DNA from: Duganella aceris
Lineage (GTDB): Bacteria > Pseudomonadota > Gammaproteobacteria > Burkholderiales > Burkholderiaceae_D
Assembly: GCF_011090165.1 (NCBI RefSeq)
Contig: NZ_JAADJT010000006.1
Location: 1 to 64,000, forward strand
Reading direction: 5' to 3'
Length of the DNA: 64,000 nucleotides
Within the stretch, counting starts at the first letter, position 1. Each line of letters begins with the position of its first letter. Under the pieces are notes generated by a model. That model saw only the letters and a program-made list of their open reading frames with translations, had not been told where the DNA came from and did no database searches. Made by a program: the position numbers and the translations under genes. Below, in pieces: positions 7,852-15,966 of the stretch.

Positions 7852-10422
7852 ATGGAAGTTATCCGCACCCGCGCCCTTCGCGGCCCGAATCTTTGGAGCC
7901 ACCACACCGCGGTGGAGGTCATCGTCTCGTGCCCGCCCGAGGAGCAGTCGATCGCGACGCTGCCTGGTTTCGAACAGCGCCTGCACGCGCGCTTCCCCGC
8001 CATCGGCGCGCTGCACCCGACCGGCAACGACGACGCCGTGTCGCTGGCGCGCGTGCTGGAAGCGGCGGCGCTGAGTCTTCAGGCGCAAGCCGGCTGCCCG
8101 GTCACCTTCAGCCGCACCACCGCCACGCTGGAAGACGGCATCTATCAAACCGTGGTCGAATACAGCGAAGAAGCGGTCGGCCGCCTGGCGGTCGAACTGG
8201 GCGAGAAGCTGATCAACGCCGCGTTGACCGACGCCCCGTTCGACCTGAACGCCGCGCTGGAACAGCTGCGCGACCTGGATGAAGACGTGCGCTTGGGCCC
8301 GAGCACCGGCGCCATCGTCAGCGCCGCCGTGGCGCGCGACATTCCGATCCGCCGCCTGACCGAAGGCAGCATGGTGATGTTCGGCTGGGGCTCGCGCCAG
8401 CGCCGCATCCAGGCCGCCGAGATGGACAGCACCAGCGCCATCGGCGAATCGATCGCGCAGGACAAGGAACTGACCAAGAAGCTGCTGCACGCGGCCGGCG
8501 TGCCGGTGCCGATCGGCCGCACCGCCGAAGACGCGGACGACGCTTGGGCGGCGGCGCTGGAGATCGGCCTGCCGGTGGTGGTCAAGCCGAAGGACGGCAA
8601 CCAGGGCAAGGGCGTCACGGTCAACGTGGCGTCGAAAGAACATATGGCGAAAGCCTTCCACGCGGCCAAGGAATTCCGCGACGACATCATGGTCGAGCGC
8701 TATCTGCCGGGCCACGATTTCCGCCTGCTCGTCATCGGCAACAAGCTGGTGGCGGCGGCGCGCCGCGATCCGCCGCAGGTGGTGGGCGACGGCGTGCACA
8801 CGGTGCGCCAGCTGGTCGACATCGTCAACGCCGATCCGCGTCGCGGCAGCGGCCACTCGACGTCGCTGACCAAGATCCGTTTCGACGACATCGCCATCGC
8901 GCGTCTGGCCTTGCAGGACCTGGAGGCTGATTCGGTGCCCGGCGCCGGTCAGCGCGTCATCCTGCGCAACAACGCCAACCTGTCGACCGGCGGCACCGCC
9001 ACCGACGTCACCGACGACGTGCATCCGGAAGTGGCGGCGCGCGCGGTGGAGGCGGCGCAGATGATCGGGCTCGATATCTGCGGCGTCGACGTCGTGTGCG
9101 ACAACGTGCTGACGCCGATTGAAAACCAGCGCGGCGGCGTGGTCGAAGTCAACGCCGCGCCCGGCCTGCGCATGCACCTGGCGCCGTCGTACGGCAAGGG
9201 CCGCGCGGTGGGCGAAGCGATCGTCAACACCATGTTCGCGCCCGGCGACAACGGCCGCATTCCGGTGGTCGCGGTCACCGGCACCAACGGCAAGACCACC
9301 ACCGTGCGCCTGATCGCGCACCTGCTGACCGCCAGCGGCCTGCGCACCGGCATGACCAACACCGACGGCGTCTACATCGAAGGCCGCCAGACCGACAGCG
9401 GCGATTGCAGCGGTCCGCGCAGCGCGCGCAACGTGCTGCTGCATCCGGACGTCGACGCGGCGGTGTTCGAGACCGCGCGCGGCGGCGTGCTGCGTGAAGG
9501 CCTGGCCTTCGACCGCTGCCAGGTGGCGGTGGTGACCAACATCGGCAGCGGCGACCATCTCGGCCTGAACTACATCACCACGGTCGAAGACCTGGCGGTG
9601 CTGAAGCGCGTGATCGTGCAGAACGTCTCCGAAAGCGGCTTCGCGGTGCTGAACGCGGTCGATCCTATCGTCGCCGGCATGGCGGCCAACTGCCGCGGCA
9701 AGGTGATCTTCTTCGGCGCGGATCGCGGCCACCCGATCATCGCCACGCACCTGGCGCAGGGCTGCCGCACCGTGTATGTGGAGGACGGCCATATCGTCGC
9801 CGCCGAGGGCCATGAGCTGAACAAGATCTCGCTGTCGCAAGTGCCGATCACCCGCAACGGCGCCATCGGCTTCCAGGTCGAGAACGTGATGGCGTCGGTG
9901 GCGGCGGCGTGGGGCGTGGGCATCAGCTGGGACGCGATCCGTCTCGGCCTGAAGACTTTCGCCAACGATTCCGACAATGCGCCGGGCCGTTTCAACGTTT
10001 TCGACTACAAGGGCGCGACCGTGATCGCCGATTACGGCCACAATCCGGACGCCATCCTGGCGCTGGTGCAGGCGGTGGAGACCATGCCGGCCAAGCGCCG
10101 CGTGGTGGTGATCTCGGGCGCCGGCGACCGCCGCGACCAGGACATCACGCAGCAGACCGAGATCCTCGGCCGCGCCTTCGACGACGTGCTACTGTACGAG
10201 GACGCATGCCAGCGCGGCCGGGTCGACGGCGAAGTGGTGGCCTTGCTGCGTTCGGGCCTGAACGGCGCGCCGCGCACCTCGCACATCCAGGAAATCTACG
10301 GCGAATTCCTCGCCATCGACACCGCGCTGGGCCGCCTGCAGGACGGCGACTTGTGCCTGATCCTGATCGATCAGGTGGAAGACGCTTTGGCGCACATCGC
10401 CAAGCGCATCAAGGAAGTCTGA
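7852..10422 (+). CDS. cphA: Cyanophycin synthetase
   Basis: A full-length 856-residue CphA that makes multi-L-arginyl-poly-L-aspartate, a nitrogen and carbon storage polymer. The N-terminal domain is followed by an ATP-grasp domain (about 210-465) for Arg or Asp activation. A Mur-ligase-like domain has an intact P-loop GTNGKTTT at 477-484, and the C-terminal Mur domain carries ADYGHNP near 727. It follows cphA' after 38 nt with only a weak ribosome-binding site and ends just before a rho-independent terminator, so the two form an operon. Confidence 0.95.
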   Translation: MEVIRTRALRGPNLWSHHTAVEVIVSCPPEEQSIATLPGFEQRLHARFPAIGALHPTGNDDAVSLARVLEAAALSLQAQAGCPVTFSRTTATLEDGIYQTVVEYSEEAVGRLAVELGEKLINAALTDAPFDLNAALEQLRDLDEDVRLGPSTGAIVSAAVARDIPIRRLTEGSMVMFGWGSRQRRIQAAEMDSTSAIGESIAQDKELTKKLLHAAGVPVPIGRTAEDADDAWAAALEIGLPVVVKPKDGNQGKGVTVNVASKEHMAKAFHAAKEFRDDIMVERYLPGHDFRLLVIGNKLVAAARRDPPQVVGDGVHTVRQLVDIVNADPRRGSGHSTSLTKIRFDDIAIARLALQDLEADSVPGAGQRVILRNNANLSTGGTATDVTDDVHPEVAARAVEAAQMIGLDICGVDVVCDNVLTPIENQRGGVVEVNAAPGLRMHLAPSYGKGRAVGEAIVNTMFAPGDNGRIPVVAVTGTNGKTTTVRLIAHLLTASGLRTGMTNTDGVYIEGRQTDSGDCSGPRSARNVLLHPDVDAAVFETARGGVLREGLAFDRCQVAVVTNIGSGDHLGLNYITTVEDLAVLKRVIVQNVSESGFAVLNAVDPIVAGMAANCRGKVIFFGADRGHPIIATHLAQGCRTVYVEDGHIVAAEGHELNKISLSQVPITRNGAIGFQVENVMASVAAAWGVGISWDAIRLGLKTFANDSDNAPGRFNVFDYKGATVIADYGHNPDAILALVQAVETMPAKRRVVVISGAGDRRDQDITQQTEILGRAFDDVLLYEDACQRGRVDGEVVALLRSGLNGAPRTSHIQEIYGEFLAIDTALGRLQDGDLCLILIDQVEDALAHIAKRIKEV

Positions 10423-10447
10423 GCGCGTTAGTATCGATAGCATCCAA

Positions 10448-10472
10448 AGCCGGCCGAGAGGTCGGCTTTTTT
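10448..10472 (+). terminator. Rho-independent terminator of the cphA operon
   Basis: Stem AGCCGGCC/GGTCGGCT (one G-U type mismatch) with a GAGA loop is followed by six T residues, 25 nt after the cphA stop codon. Confidence 0.85.
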
Positions 10473-10488
10473 CATGGGTGGTAAGATT

Positions 10489-10543
10489 TCAACTAAGCAC
10501 GCCATTTCTCTAGCTGATGGGATAATATCAAATCGGTAACTCC
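10489..10543 (+). repeat. 55-bp leader repeat, copy 1 (upstream of first DUF3304 gene)
   Basis: These 55 bases match 11494-11548 with four substitutions and no gaps. They sit directly before the DUF3304 start at 10544, and the second copy lies just upstream of vgrG. The block contains a TGATGGGATAATATC-like segment and may be a duplicated vgrG promoter or leader. Confidence 0.85.
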
Positions 10544-11197
10544 ATGAATCTAAATATCTTGCGTCTTCTTTGCGTGTTACTGTTATCCGTCGGAATAACG
10601 GCGTTGATCAGCGCCAGCGCAGAAGTGCACCCCAGCGAACGCGGTACCGTGGGGGTATCTGTGCGCGCGATCAATTATTCTGGAAAAGAGGTCGTCCTGA
10701 TGGTGCGCAACCCGAAAGATAAGACAAACAGCGGCGGTGGTGATGCGCTGAATCCATACGGCATCGGCGGTTCAGTTTGCTGTTTTGGCATTCCGGCGCA
10801 ATGGCACCCAGGGTACCAGGTCGTCGTGAAGTACAACTTCTATCCTGACGAAGAATGGCATGAGCAATTGGTGCACGTCCCGCCATACCCGGCCGGCATC
10901 GCTGACGATATCTGGCTTGTCATGCGGGAGGATGGCGAGGCGGAGGCGATAGTGTCGAGCTTCGGACCCACTCGGCCGGAATGGCCTGGGCGAACCAAAG
11001 GCTGGCCGGTGCCGTCCAGAGCGTACGCAGCCAAGGTCCGTAACGATCAGTTGGCGACCAAGAAGGGTATGTTGCAGCTGATGGAAAGAGGGTTGGCCGA
11101 TGGCAGCGTGCGCACAAAGGAACAAACTGATCGAATGAAGTCCGCGATCGAATATACGAAAGCGCAGATTCGCGAGATGGACGCGGTGCAGCCATGA
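10544..11197 (+). CDS. DUF3304 secreted protein, copy 1
   Basis: A 217-residue protein with an N-terminal signal segment (about 1-26) and no lipobox cysteine, unlike its paralogue at 15316. The two are alike across the INYSGKEVVLMV, CCFGIPA, WHEQLV.VPPY and FGPTRPEWPGR blocks and end in a charged helical tail. DUF3304 proteins are common beside VgrG and DUF2235 lipase genes of type VI secretion systems. A periplasmic immunity or accessory role is inferred from that placement. This copy is separated from the module by a decayed third copy and a patatin fragment, so it may be an orphan immunity gene. Confidence 0.75.
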   Translation: MNLNILRLLCVLLLSVGITALISASAEVHPSERGTVGVSVRAINYSGKEVVLMVRNPKDKTNSGGGDALNPYGIGGSVCCFGIPAQWHPGYQVVVKYNFYPDEEWHEQLVHVPPYPAGIADDIWLVMREDGEAEAIVSSFGPTRPEWPGRTKGWPVPSRAYAAKVRNDQLATKKGMLQLMERGLADGSVRTKEQTDRMKSAIEYTKAQIREMDAVQP

Positions 11198-11214
11198 TGA
11201 CCACCCGCGCACGA

Positions 11215-11290
11215 CGACATACCCGATGCCATGAGCAGTTGGTGGTCGTCCCGCACTAACTCAACGGCGTCGTCGGCGACATCTGGCAAC
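11215..11290 (+). pseudogene. Fragment of a third DUF3304 gene
   Basis: The DNA from about 11230 to 11287 reads as HEQLVVVPH, a stop, then LNGVVGDIWQ. This aligns with HEQLVHVPPYPAGIADDIWL in the intact paralogues. Nothing else of the gene remains on either side, and an in-frame stop is present. Confidence 0.65.
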
Positions 11291-11300
11291 GGCCGGCTGG

Positions 11301-11493
11301 GAACTGCACTACGATCTGCCTGTTGCAGCGCATCGTGGAGATATGAGTGAATCCTAGTCCGACTTCGCCGACCATGCCTGGCCAGGTGGTCCTGGTATTG
11401 CAGGGCGGAGGCGCCCTGGGCGCCTACCAGCTGGACGTCTACCAGGCCATGCACGAGGCCGGCATTGAGCTGGATTGGGTGATCGGCACTTCG
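11301..11493 (+). repeat. 193-bp direct repeat, left copy (5' end of patatin gene)
   Basis: This block matches 18074-18266 over 193 bases with nine substitutions and no gaps (about 95% identity). It contains the upstream region, ribosome-binding site, GTG start (11347) and first 49 codons of the patatin gene. It stops exactly after the codon for the catalytic serine. Beyond it the sequence switches to the 55-bp vgrG leader repeat. Confidence 0.95.
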
Positions 11494-11544
11494 TCAACTG
11501 AACACGCCATTTCTCTTGCTGATGGGATAATGTCAAATCGGTAA
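11347..11544 (+). pseudogene. Truncated patatin 5' fragment
   Basis: The reading frame repeats residues 1-49 of the patatin-like phospholipase at 18120, with G-to-D and P-to-L changes. It then continues for 16 unrelated residues encoded by the vgrG leader and stops. The catalytic aspartate and almost the whole fold are missing, so it is not functional. Confidence 0.9.
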
Positions 11545-11548
11545 CTCC
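11494..11548 (+). repeat. 55-bp leader repeat, copy 2 (upstream of vgrG)
   Basis: Second copy of the block at 10489-10543 (51 of 55 bases identical), ending 16 nt before the vgrG start. It abuts the patatin fragment with no gap, marking a recombination joint at 11493/11494. Confidence 0.85.
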
Positions 11549-11564
11549 TGATCGTTGTTCGCTA

Positions 11565-14426
11565 ATGCAAAAAGTACTCGAACAATTGCGTGTGTCGTTG
11601 GCTCAGTTCTCAAGCGCCACGAGGCTATATGAACTGATGCTGGACGGCGACCACGATCTCGGCTCGGGCGGACTGCTGGTCGAGGCCTTCGCCGCCGACG
11701 ACGGCGTGCAGGAGGTCGGCGCGCGTGACGTCATCGTGCTGTCGACCAATGCGCATATCGCGTTACGGCCGTTGCTGGGTCAGCCGGCCAGCCTGATGGT
11801 CAGCCTGGCCGATGGCAGCCGCACCACGTTCCATGGCGATATCACGCAGGCGGCGATGCTGGGCAGCGAAGGCGGCCTGGCGCGTTTCCGCTTGCGCTTG
11901 ACGCCGTGGTTGTGGCGCCTGGGCCAGGTGCGCAACAGCCGCGTGTGGCAAGACAAGACCGTCATCGAGATCGTCGACGAAGTGTTCGAGGGCTACGCGC
12001 CGCTGGCGCAATGGCGCTGGAGCGAGGAGGCCGAGCCGTTCATGGCCGATGCGGTGGCGCGCAGCTATTGCTGTCAATATCGCGAATCGGACCTGGACTT
12101 CGTGCGGCGCTTGCTGACCGAAGAGGGCCTGGCCTGGCGCTGCGAGCAGTTGGAAGAGGGCGTCGGCGTGGTGCTGTTCGCCGATAGCAGCCAGGCCACC
12201 GCGACGCCGGAAGACGCCAGCAGCGCAGCCGGCGGCGGCATCCGCTTCCACGGCGTGCGCGCCGGCGAGGCGTCCGACACCATCCAGGCCTTGAACGCGC
12301 GGCGCAGCGTCACGGCATCGCTGACCACTTTGCTGAGTTACGACTACAAATCCAAACAGGCCGTCAACGCCAGCGCGCCATCGCGCCTCACTTCGGGCAA
12401 GCTACCGCCGCTGGAAAGCTACGACGTGCCCGGACAATACGCCTACGCGAACGCGGCGCAGGCGCAGCGGTATGCGGATCTACAGATGCAGGGCCGCGAA
12501 GCGTCGGCGCAACTGTGGCGCGGCCGCTCGACGGTGCGCACGCTGGCGGCCGGTGCGCGCATCAATGTCACGCAGGGACCGCTGCAATCGACGTCCGAGA
12601 CGCCGCCGGCCTATGTGCTGCTGCGCGTACGCAGCGTTGGCGTCAATAATTTGCCGTCGCCGGCGCAGCAGGCCTTGGCGGAATTGTTCGGACCGATCCC
12701 GGAACTGCTGGAGGAAATCGTCGCCGACGTGCCGGACGACTTCGCGCAGACCGTCGCGCAGGCGCGCCAGACTGGCTACGCCAACAGCTTCGATGCGGTG
12801 GCGGCCGATGTCATCTGGCGCCCGCAACTGGCGGGCAGCGACGGCCGCAGCCATCCGAAGCCGACCGCGCGCGGCGCGCAGAGCGCCATCGTCATCGGCG
12901 CCGACGGCATCGACCAGCCGTCCGGCGCCGACGAGCTGTATTGCGACCGGCTGGGCCGGGTGCGCATCCGCTACCACTGGCAGGACGGCGGCGACGCGAC
13001 CTGCTGGGTGCGCGTCGCGCAACGCTCGGCCGGCGGCGGCATGGGCAGCCAGTTTCTGCCGCGCATCGGGCAAGAGGTGCTGGTGCAATTCATCGAAAAC
13101 GATATCGACCGGCCGATCATCATCGGCGCGCTGTACAACGGCCAGGGCGAGGGCGGCGTGACGCCGACGCCGGCAGGGCAGACCGACGCGGCCAGCGAAG
13201 CCAAGCCGTTCAACCCGGCCAGCGACCATGCGCCGTCGGCGCAGGGCAATCTGGCCGGCGGCAACAGCCCGTTGTGGCACGGCGCGTCGGGCGACAGCGA
13301 CGGCCATCGCAACGGCGCGGCGCAGTGGGGCGTGCGCAGCAAGGAGTTCGGCGGATCGGGCTACAACCAGCTGCTGTTCGACGACACCGATGCGCAGGGA
13401 CGCGTGCAGCTGCGCTCGACGCACGCGGCCAGCGAATTATCGCTGGGCCATCTGATCCACAGCGCCGACAACTATCGCGGCAGCCTGCGCGGGCAGGGCG
13501 CCGAGTTGCGCACCGACGCTTACGGCGCGGTGCGCGGCGGCGCCGGCTTGCTGATCAGCAGCTACAAGATCGATCACAACGCGGGCGAGCGCGATCCGGC
13601 CGGCGACAACGCGGCCGGTATCGCGCTGCTCAAGCAGGCGGCCAAGCTGGGCGAGACCTTCAGCGACGCGGCCAAGACGCATGAGACGGTGGCGCTCAGC
13701 GGCCACATCGGCGCGACTAAAGCGAACGCGAGCGCGCTCGACGACGCGTCGGCGCCGTTGAAGGCGATGTTGACGGCGGTGTCCGGCATGGTCGGCAACG
13801 GCAGCGTGAGCGCGGCCAAGGCCGACGCCGGCGAGAAGAAGACGGCGCCGGGCGACGATCAACTGCCGCACGCCAGTTCGCCGATCATCGCGATCAGCGG
13901 CAAGGCCGGCATCGGCGTGACGGCGGGGCAGGCGCTGCAACTGGCGAACGGCGAGACGATCTCGCTGATGAGCGGCGGCGACACGCAATTCATCAGCGCC
14001 GGCCAGATGCGCGCGCACAGCGGCCAAGCCATCGGTGTGCTGGGCGGCGCGGTCAAGGCGGGCGAGGGCGGCATCGGCGTGCAGCTGATCGCGGCCAAGG
14101 ACGTCATCGACCTCCAGGCCCAGGCCGATGTGCTGAAGGTGCAGGCGCGCGATGAAATCAATGTCGTCAGCGCGAATGCCGAGGTGGATTGGGCGGCGGC
14201 CAAGAGCATCACCTTGTCGACGGCGGGCGGCGCGAACATTACGATCGAAGGCGGCAACATCACTGTCCAGTGTCCGGGCAAGATCACGATCCACGCAGGC
14301 ACCAAACACTTCATCGGACCGGACAAGCTGGCCTACGCGCTGCCGGCGCTGCCGCACTCTATCTGCAAGAAATGCAAGCGCGACGCAGCCAAATCAGGTG
14401 CCCCGTTTTCACTCGTACAAAGTTAA
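11565..14426 (+). CDS. vgrG: Type VI secretion spike protein VgrG (DUF2345 type)
   Basis: A 953-residue VgrG that trimerises to form the tip of the T6SS needle and carries effectors. The gp27-like region occupies about 20-400 and includes the YCCQYRESDLDFVRRLL block. The gp5-like OB fold (about 440-530) contains CDRLGRVRIRYHWQ and the FLPRIGQEVLVQF block. The central Vgr domain (about 590-660) leads into a DUF2345 beta-helix extension (about 770-920), and a short Cys/Lys-rich tail ends the protein. The ribosome-binding site is weak. The adaptor, lipoprotein and lipase genes follow on the same strand. Confidence 0.93.
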   Translation: MQKVLEQLRVSLAQFSSATRLYELMLDGDHDLGSGGLLVEAFAADDGVQEVGARDVIVLSTNAHIALRPLLGQPASLMVSLADGSRTTFHGDITQAAMLGSEGGLARFRLRLTPWLWRLGQVRNSRVWQDKTVIEIVDEVFEGYAPLAQWRWSEEAEPFMADAVARSYCCQYRESDLDFVRRLLTEEGLAWRCEQLEEGVGVVLFADSSQATATPEDASSAAGGGIRFHGVRAGEASDTIQALNARRSVTASLTTLLSYDYKSKQAVNASAPSRLTSGKLPPLESYDVPGQYAYANAAQAQRYADLQMQGREASAQLWRGRSTVRTLAAGARINVTQGPLQSTSETPPAYVLLRVRSVGVNNLPSPAQQALAELFGPIPELLEEIVADVPDDFAQTVAQARQTGYANSFDAVAADVIWRPQLAGSDGRSHPKPTARGAQSAIVIGADGIDQPSGADELYCDRLGRVRIRYHWQDGGDATCWVRVAQRSAGGGMGSQFLPRIGQEVLVQFIENDIDRPIIIGALYNGQGEGGVTPTPAGQTDAASEAKPFNPASDHAPSAQGNLAGGNSPLWHGASGDSDGHRNGAAQWGVRSKEFGGSGYNQLLFDDTDAQGRVQLRSTHAASELSLGHLIHSADNYRGSLRGQGAELRTDAYGAVRGGAGLLISSYKIDHNAGERDPAGDNAAGIALLKQAAKLGETFSDAAKTHETVALSGHIGATKANASALDDASAPLKAMLTAVSGMVGNGSVSAAKADAGEKKTAPGDDQLPHASSPIIAISGKAGIGVTAGQALQLANGETISLMSGGDTQFISAGQMRAHSGQAIGVLGGAVKAGEGGIGVQLIAAKDVIDLQAQADVLKVQARDEINVVSANAEVDWAAAKSITLSTAGGANITIEGGNITVQCPGKITIHAGTKHFIGPDKLAYALPALPHSICKKCKRDAAKSGAPFSLVQS

Positions 14427-14436
14427 GGACGCCGAT

Positions 14437-15285
14437 ATGCTGATCGATCGTCACCCCGCCGACTGGAAAGAGACCTTGCATGCCAGCCTGGCCGATGCGC
14501 GGGGGGCCATATACGCTTTGGTGGACGGCGTGCACAATGAACTGTTCTACCAACAATTGAAGAAGGCGGGTTGCTTCCACTATGAGTCGTTGTATTCCAC
14601 GGCCCCTTCCGCCGATGAGGAAACGCTGGGCCTCGCGCCGATACTGGTGCAGTACAGCGATGAGCATCGCAATCAATGGGATGCGCTGATCGAACTGACC
14701 AACGGCCTGCCGGCGCTCAGCATCATCATATCGCCGGAGCCGATAGAGCAAATGGCGGCGAGGCTGATTCCGTGGTGCGTGGTCGATGCGGACGGCTACA
14801 CGCTGGCACTGTCCTTCGCCGACACGCGCATATTGCCGGCGCTGGTGAACGCCTTGACGCCGCAACAGCGCGGCCAGTTATTCGGCCCAGCCTCGCTGTG
14901 GAGTTACCCTGGCCGGGATGCTGAATGGCAGAGGCTGTCAGTGAAGTCGGAGAATGCACTGCCTCCTGCCGAGAAAGTCGAGTTGTCGGCGCATCAGATA
15001 TCGGCCCTGATGGCTTCGTCCGAAGCGGACAGCATTGCTTTTCAATTCGGGCAACATATCAGTAAGCCTCTGGTGGCCTACACGCCTGCCGAGTCGCATA
15101 CGATGATCCGACAATGGTTGCAGTTGGCGGATCGGGCGCAGATCGACGGAAATCAGGACCGGTTTGCTTTGTGCGCGGTCGGCTTGGAGCGGCCCGAACT
15201 GGCAACGGATGCGCGCTATCTGGCGCTACTGGAATCGGGCGCCGGCCCGCGCACGCTGGATGAGATACGTGCTTTGCTGGCATAG
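14437..15285 (+). CDS. DUF4123 T6SS effector adaptor/chaperone
   Basis: A 282-residue protein of the DUF4123 family, whose members load effectors onto a cognate VgrG (Tap/TEC proteins). The start at 14437 has AAGGA just upstream and lies 10 nt after vgrG. Family features include an aromatic-rich N-terminal half with the AIYALVDG-like strand, LAPILVQY and SIIISPEP blocks. Its position between vgrG and the Tle1 effector gene indicates that it delivers that lipase. Confidence 0.85.
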   Translation: MLIDRHPADWKETLHASLADARGAIYALVDGVHNELFYQQLKKAGCFHYESLYSTAPSADEETLGLAPILVQYSDEHRNQWDALIELTNGLPALSIIISPEPIEQMAARLIPWCVVDADGYTLALSFADTRILPALVNALTPQQRGQLFGPASLWSYPGRDAEWQRLSVKSENALPPAEKVELSAHQISALMASSEADSIAFQFGQHISKPLVAYTPAESHTMIRQWLQLADRAQIDGNQDRFALCAVGLERPELATDARYLALLESGAGPRTLDEIRALLA

Positions 15286-15315
15286 CACTAAAATCACATA
15301 ATCAATCCCAAAATT

Positions 15316-15966
15316 ATGAATCTGAAAAATACGCTTCGTTTTGTCTTTCTATGCACCGGATTGACGTCGTTATTGGCATCTTGTGCGCCGGTTGGTGTCG
15401 GCAAGCCAAAGGAGTTAAGCGCTGCAGTTCGCTCCATCAATTACTCTGGTAAAGAGGTCGTGCTGATGGTGGTCGATCCAACGAATAAAGACAATGGAGG
15501 TGGCGGCGACGTGCTTAATCCCTATAGCAGCGGTGGAACAATTTGCTGTTTCGGCATCCCCGCCGAATGGCGCCCAGGGTTGCAAGTGATCGTGAAATAC
15601 ACAGTCTATCCCGATACGATTTGGCATGAACAACTGGTCGATGTTCCGCCTTATGCGCAGGGCATCGCCGGCGACCTCTGGCTCGCCATGCACGAGGATG
15701 GACGCGCGGAAGCCGTGGTGTCGAACTTCGGCCCCACGCGGCCGGAGTGGCCTGGCCGGGTAAAAGGACGACCAGTCCAATCGGAAGGGTACGCAGCGAA
15801 GCTGAAAAGCGACCGGTTGCATACACAGAAGGCGATATTGGAGAAAATGGAAAAGGGGTTGGCCGCAGATACCGGTAGCCGAACAAAAGAGGAACTAGAT
15901 CGGCTGAAGTCGGCAATAGAAAATACCAAGCAAAAAATACGTCTGCTTGAGGAGCAACAGCCATGA
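15316..15966 (+). CDS. DUF3304 lipoprotein, copy 2 (candidate immunity protein)
   Basis: A 216-residue lipoprotein with a signal peptide ending in the lipobox LLASC (lipidated Cys at about 23). The rest matches copy 1 at 10544. It overlaps the Tle1 gene by four bases (ATGA), so the two are translationally coupled. Tle1-type lipases act in the periplasm and immunity proteins against them are often periplasmic lipoproteins. An immunity role is therefore likely but is not shown by sequence alone. Confidence 0.8.
   Translation: MNLKNTLRFVFLCTGLTSLLASCAPVGVGKPKELSAAVRSINYSGKEVVLMVVDPTNKDNGGGGDVLNPYSSGGTICCFGIPAEWRPGLQVIVKYTVYPDTIWHEQLVDVPPYAQGIAGDLWLAMHEDGRAEAVVSNFGPTRPEWPGRVKGRPVQSEGYAAKLKSDRLHTQKAILEKMEKGLAADTGSRTKEELDRLKSAIENTKQKIRLLEEQQP

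Noticed and set aside
5513..10041. Two very long leftward open frames (765 and 736 codons) across the cyanophycin synthetases
   Set aside because: They are exact antisense shadows of cphA' and cphA, with His/Arg/Gln/Ala-rich low-information translations and no family resemblance; high GC suppresses stops.
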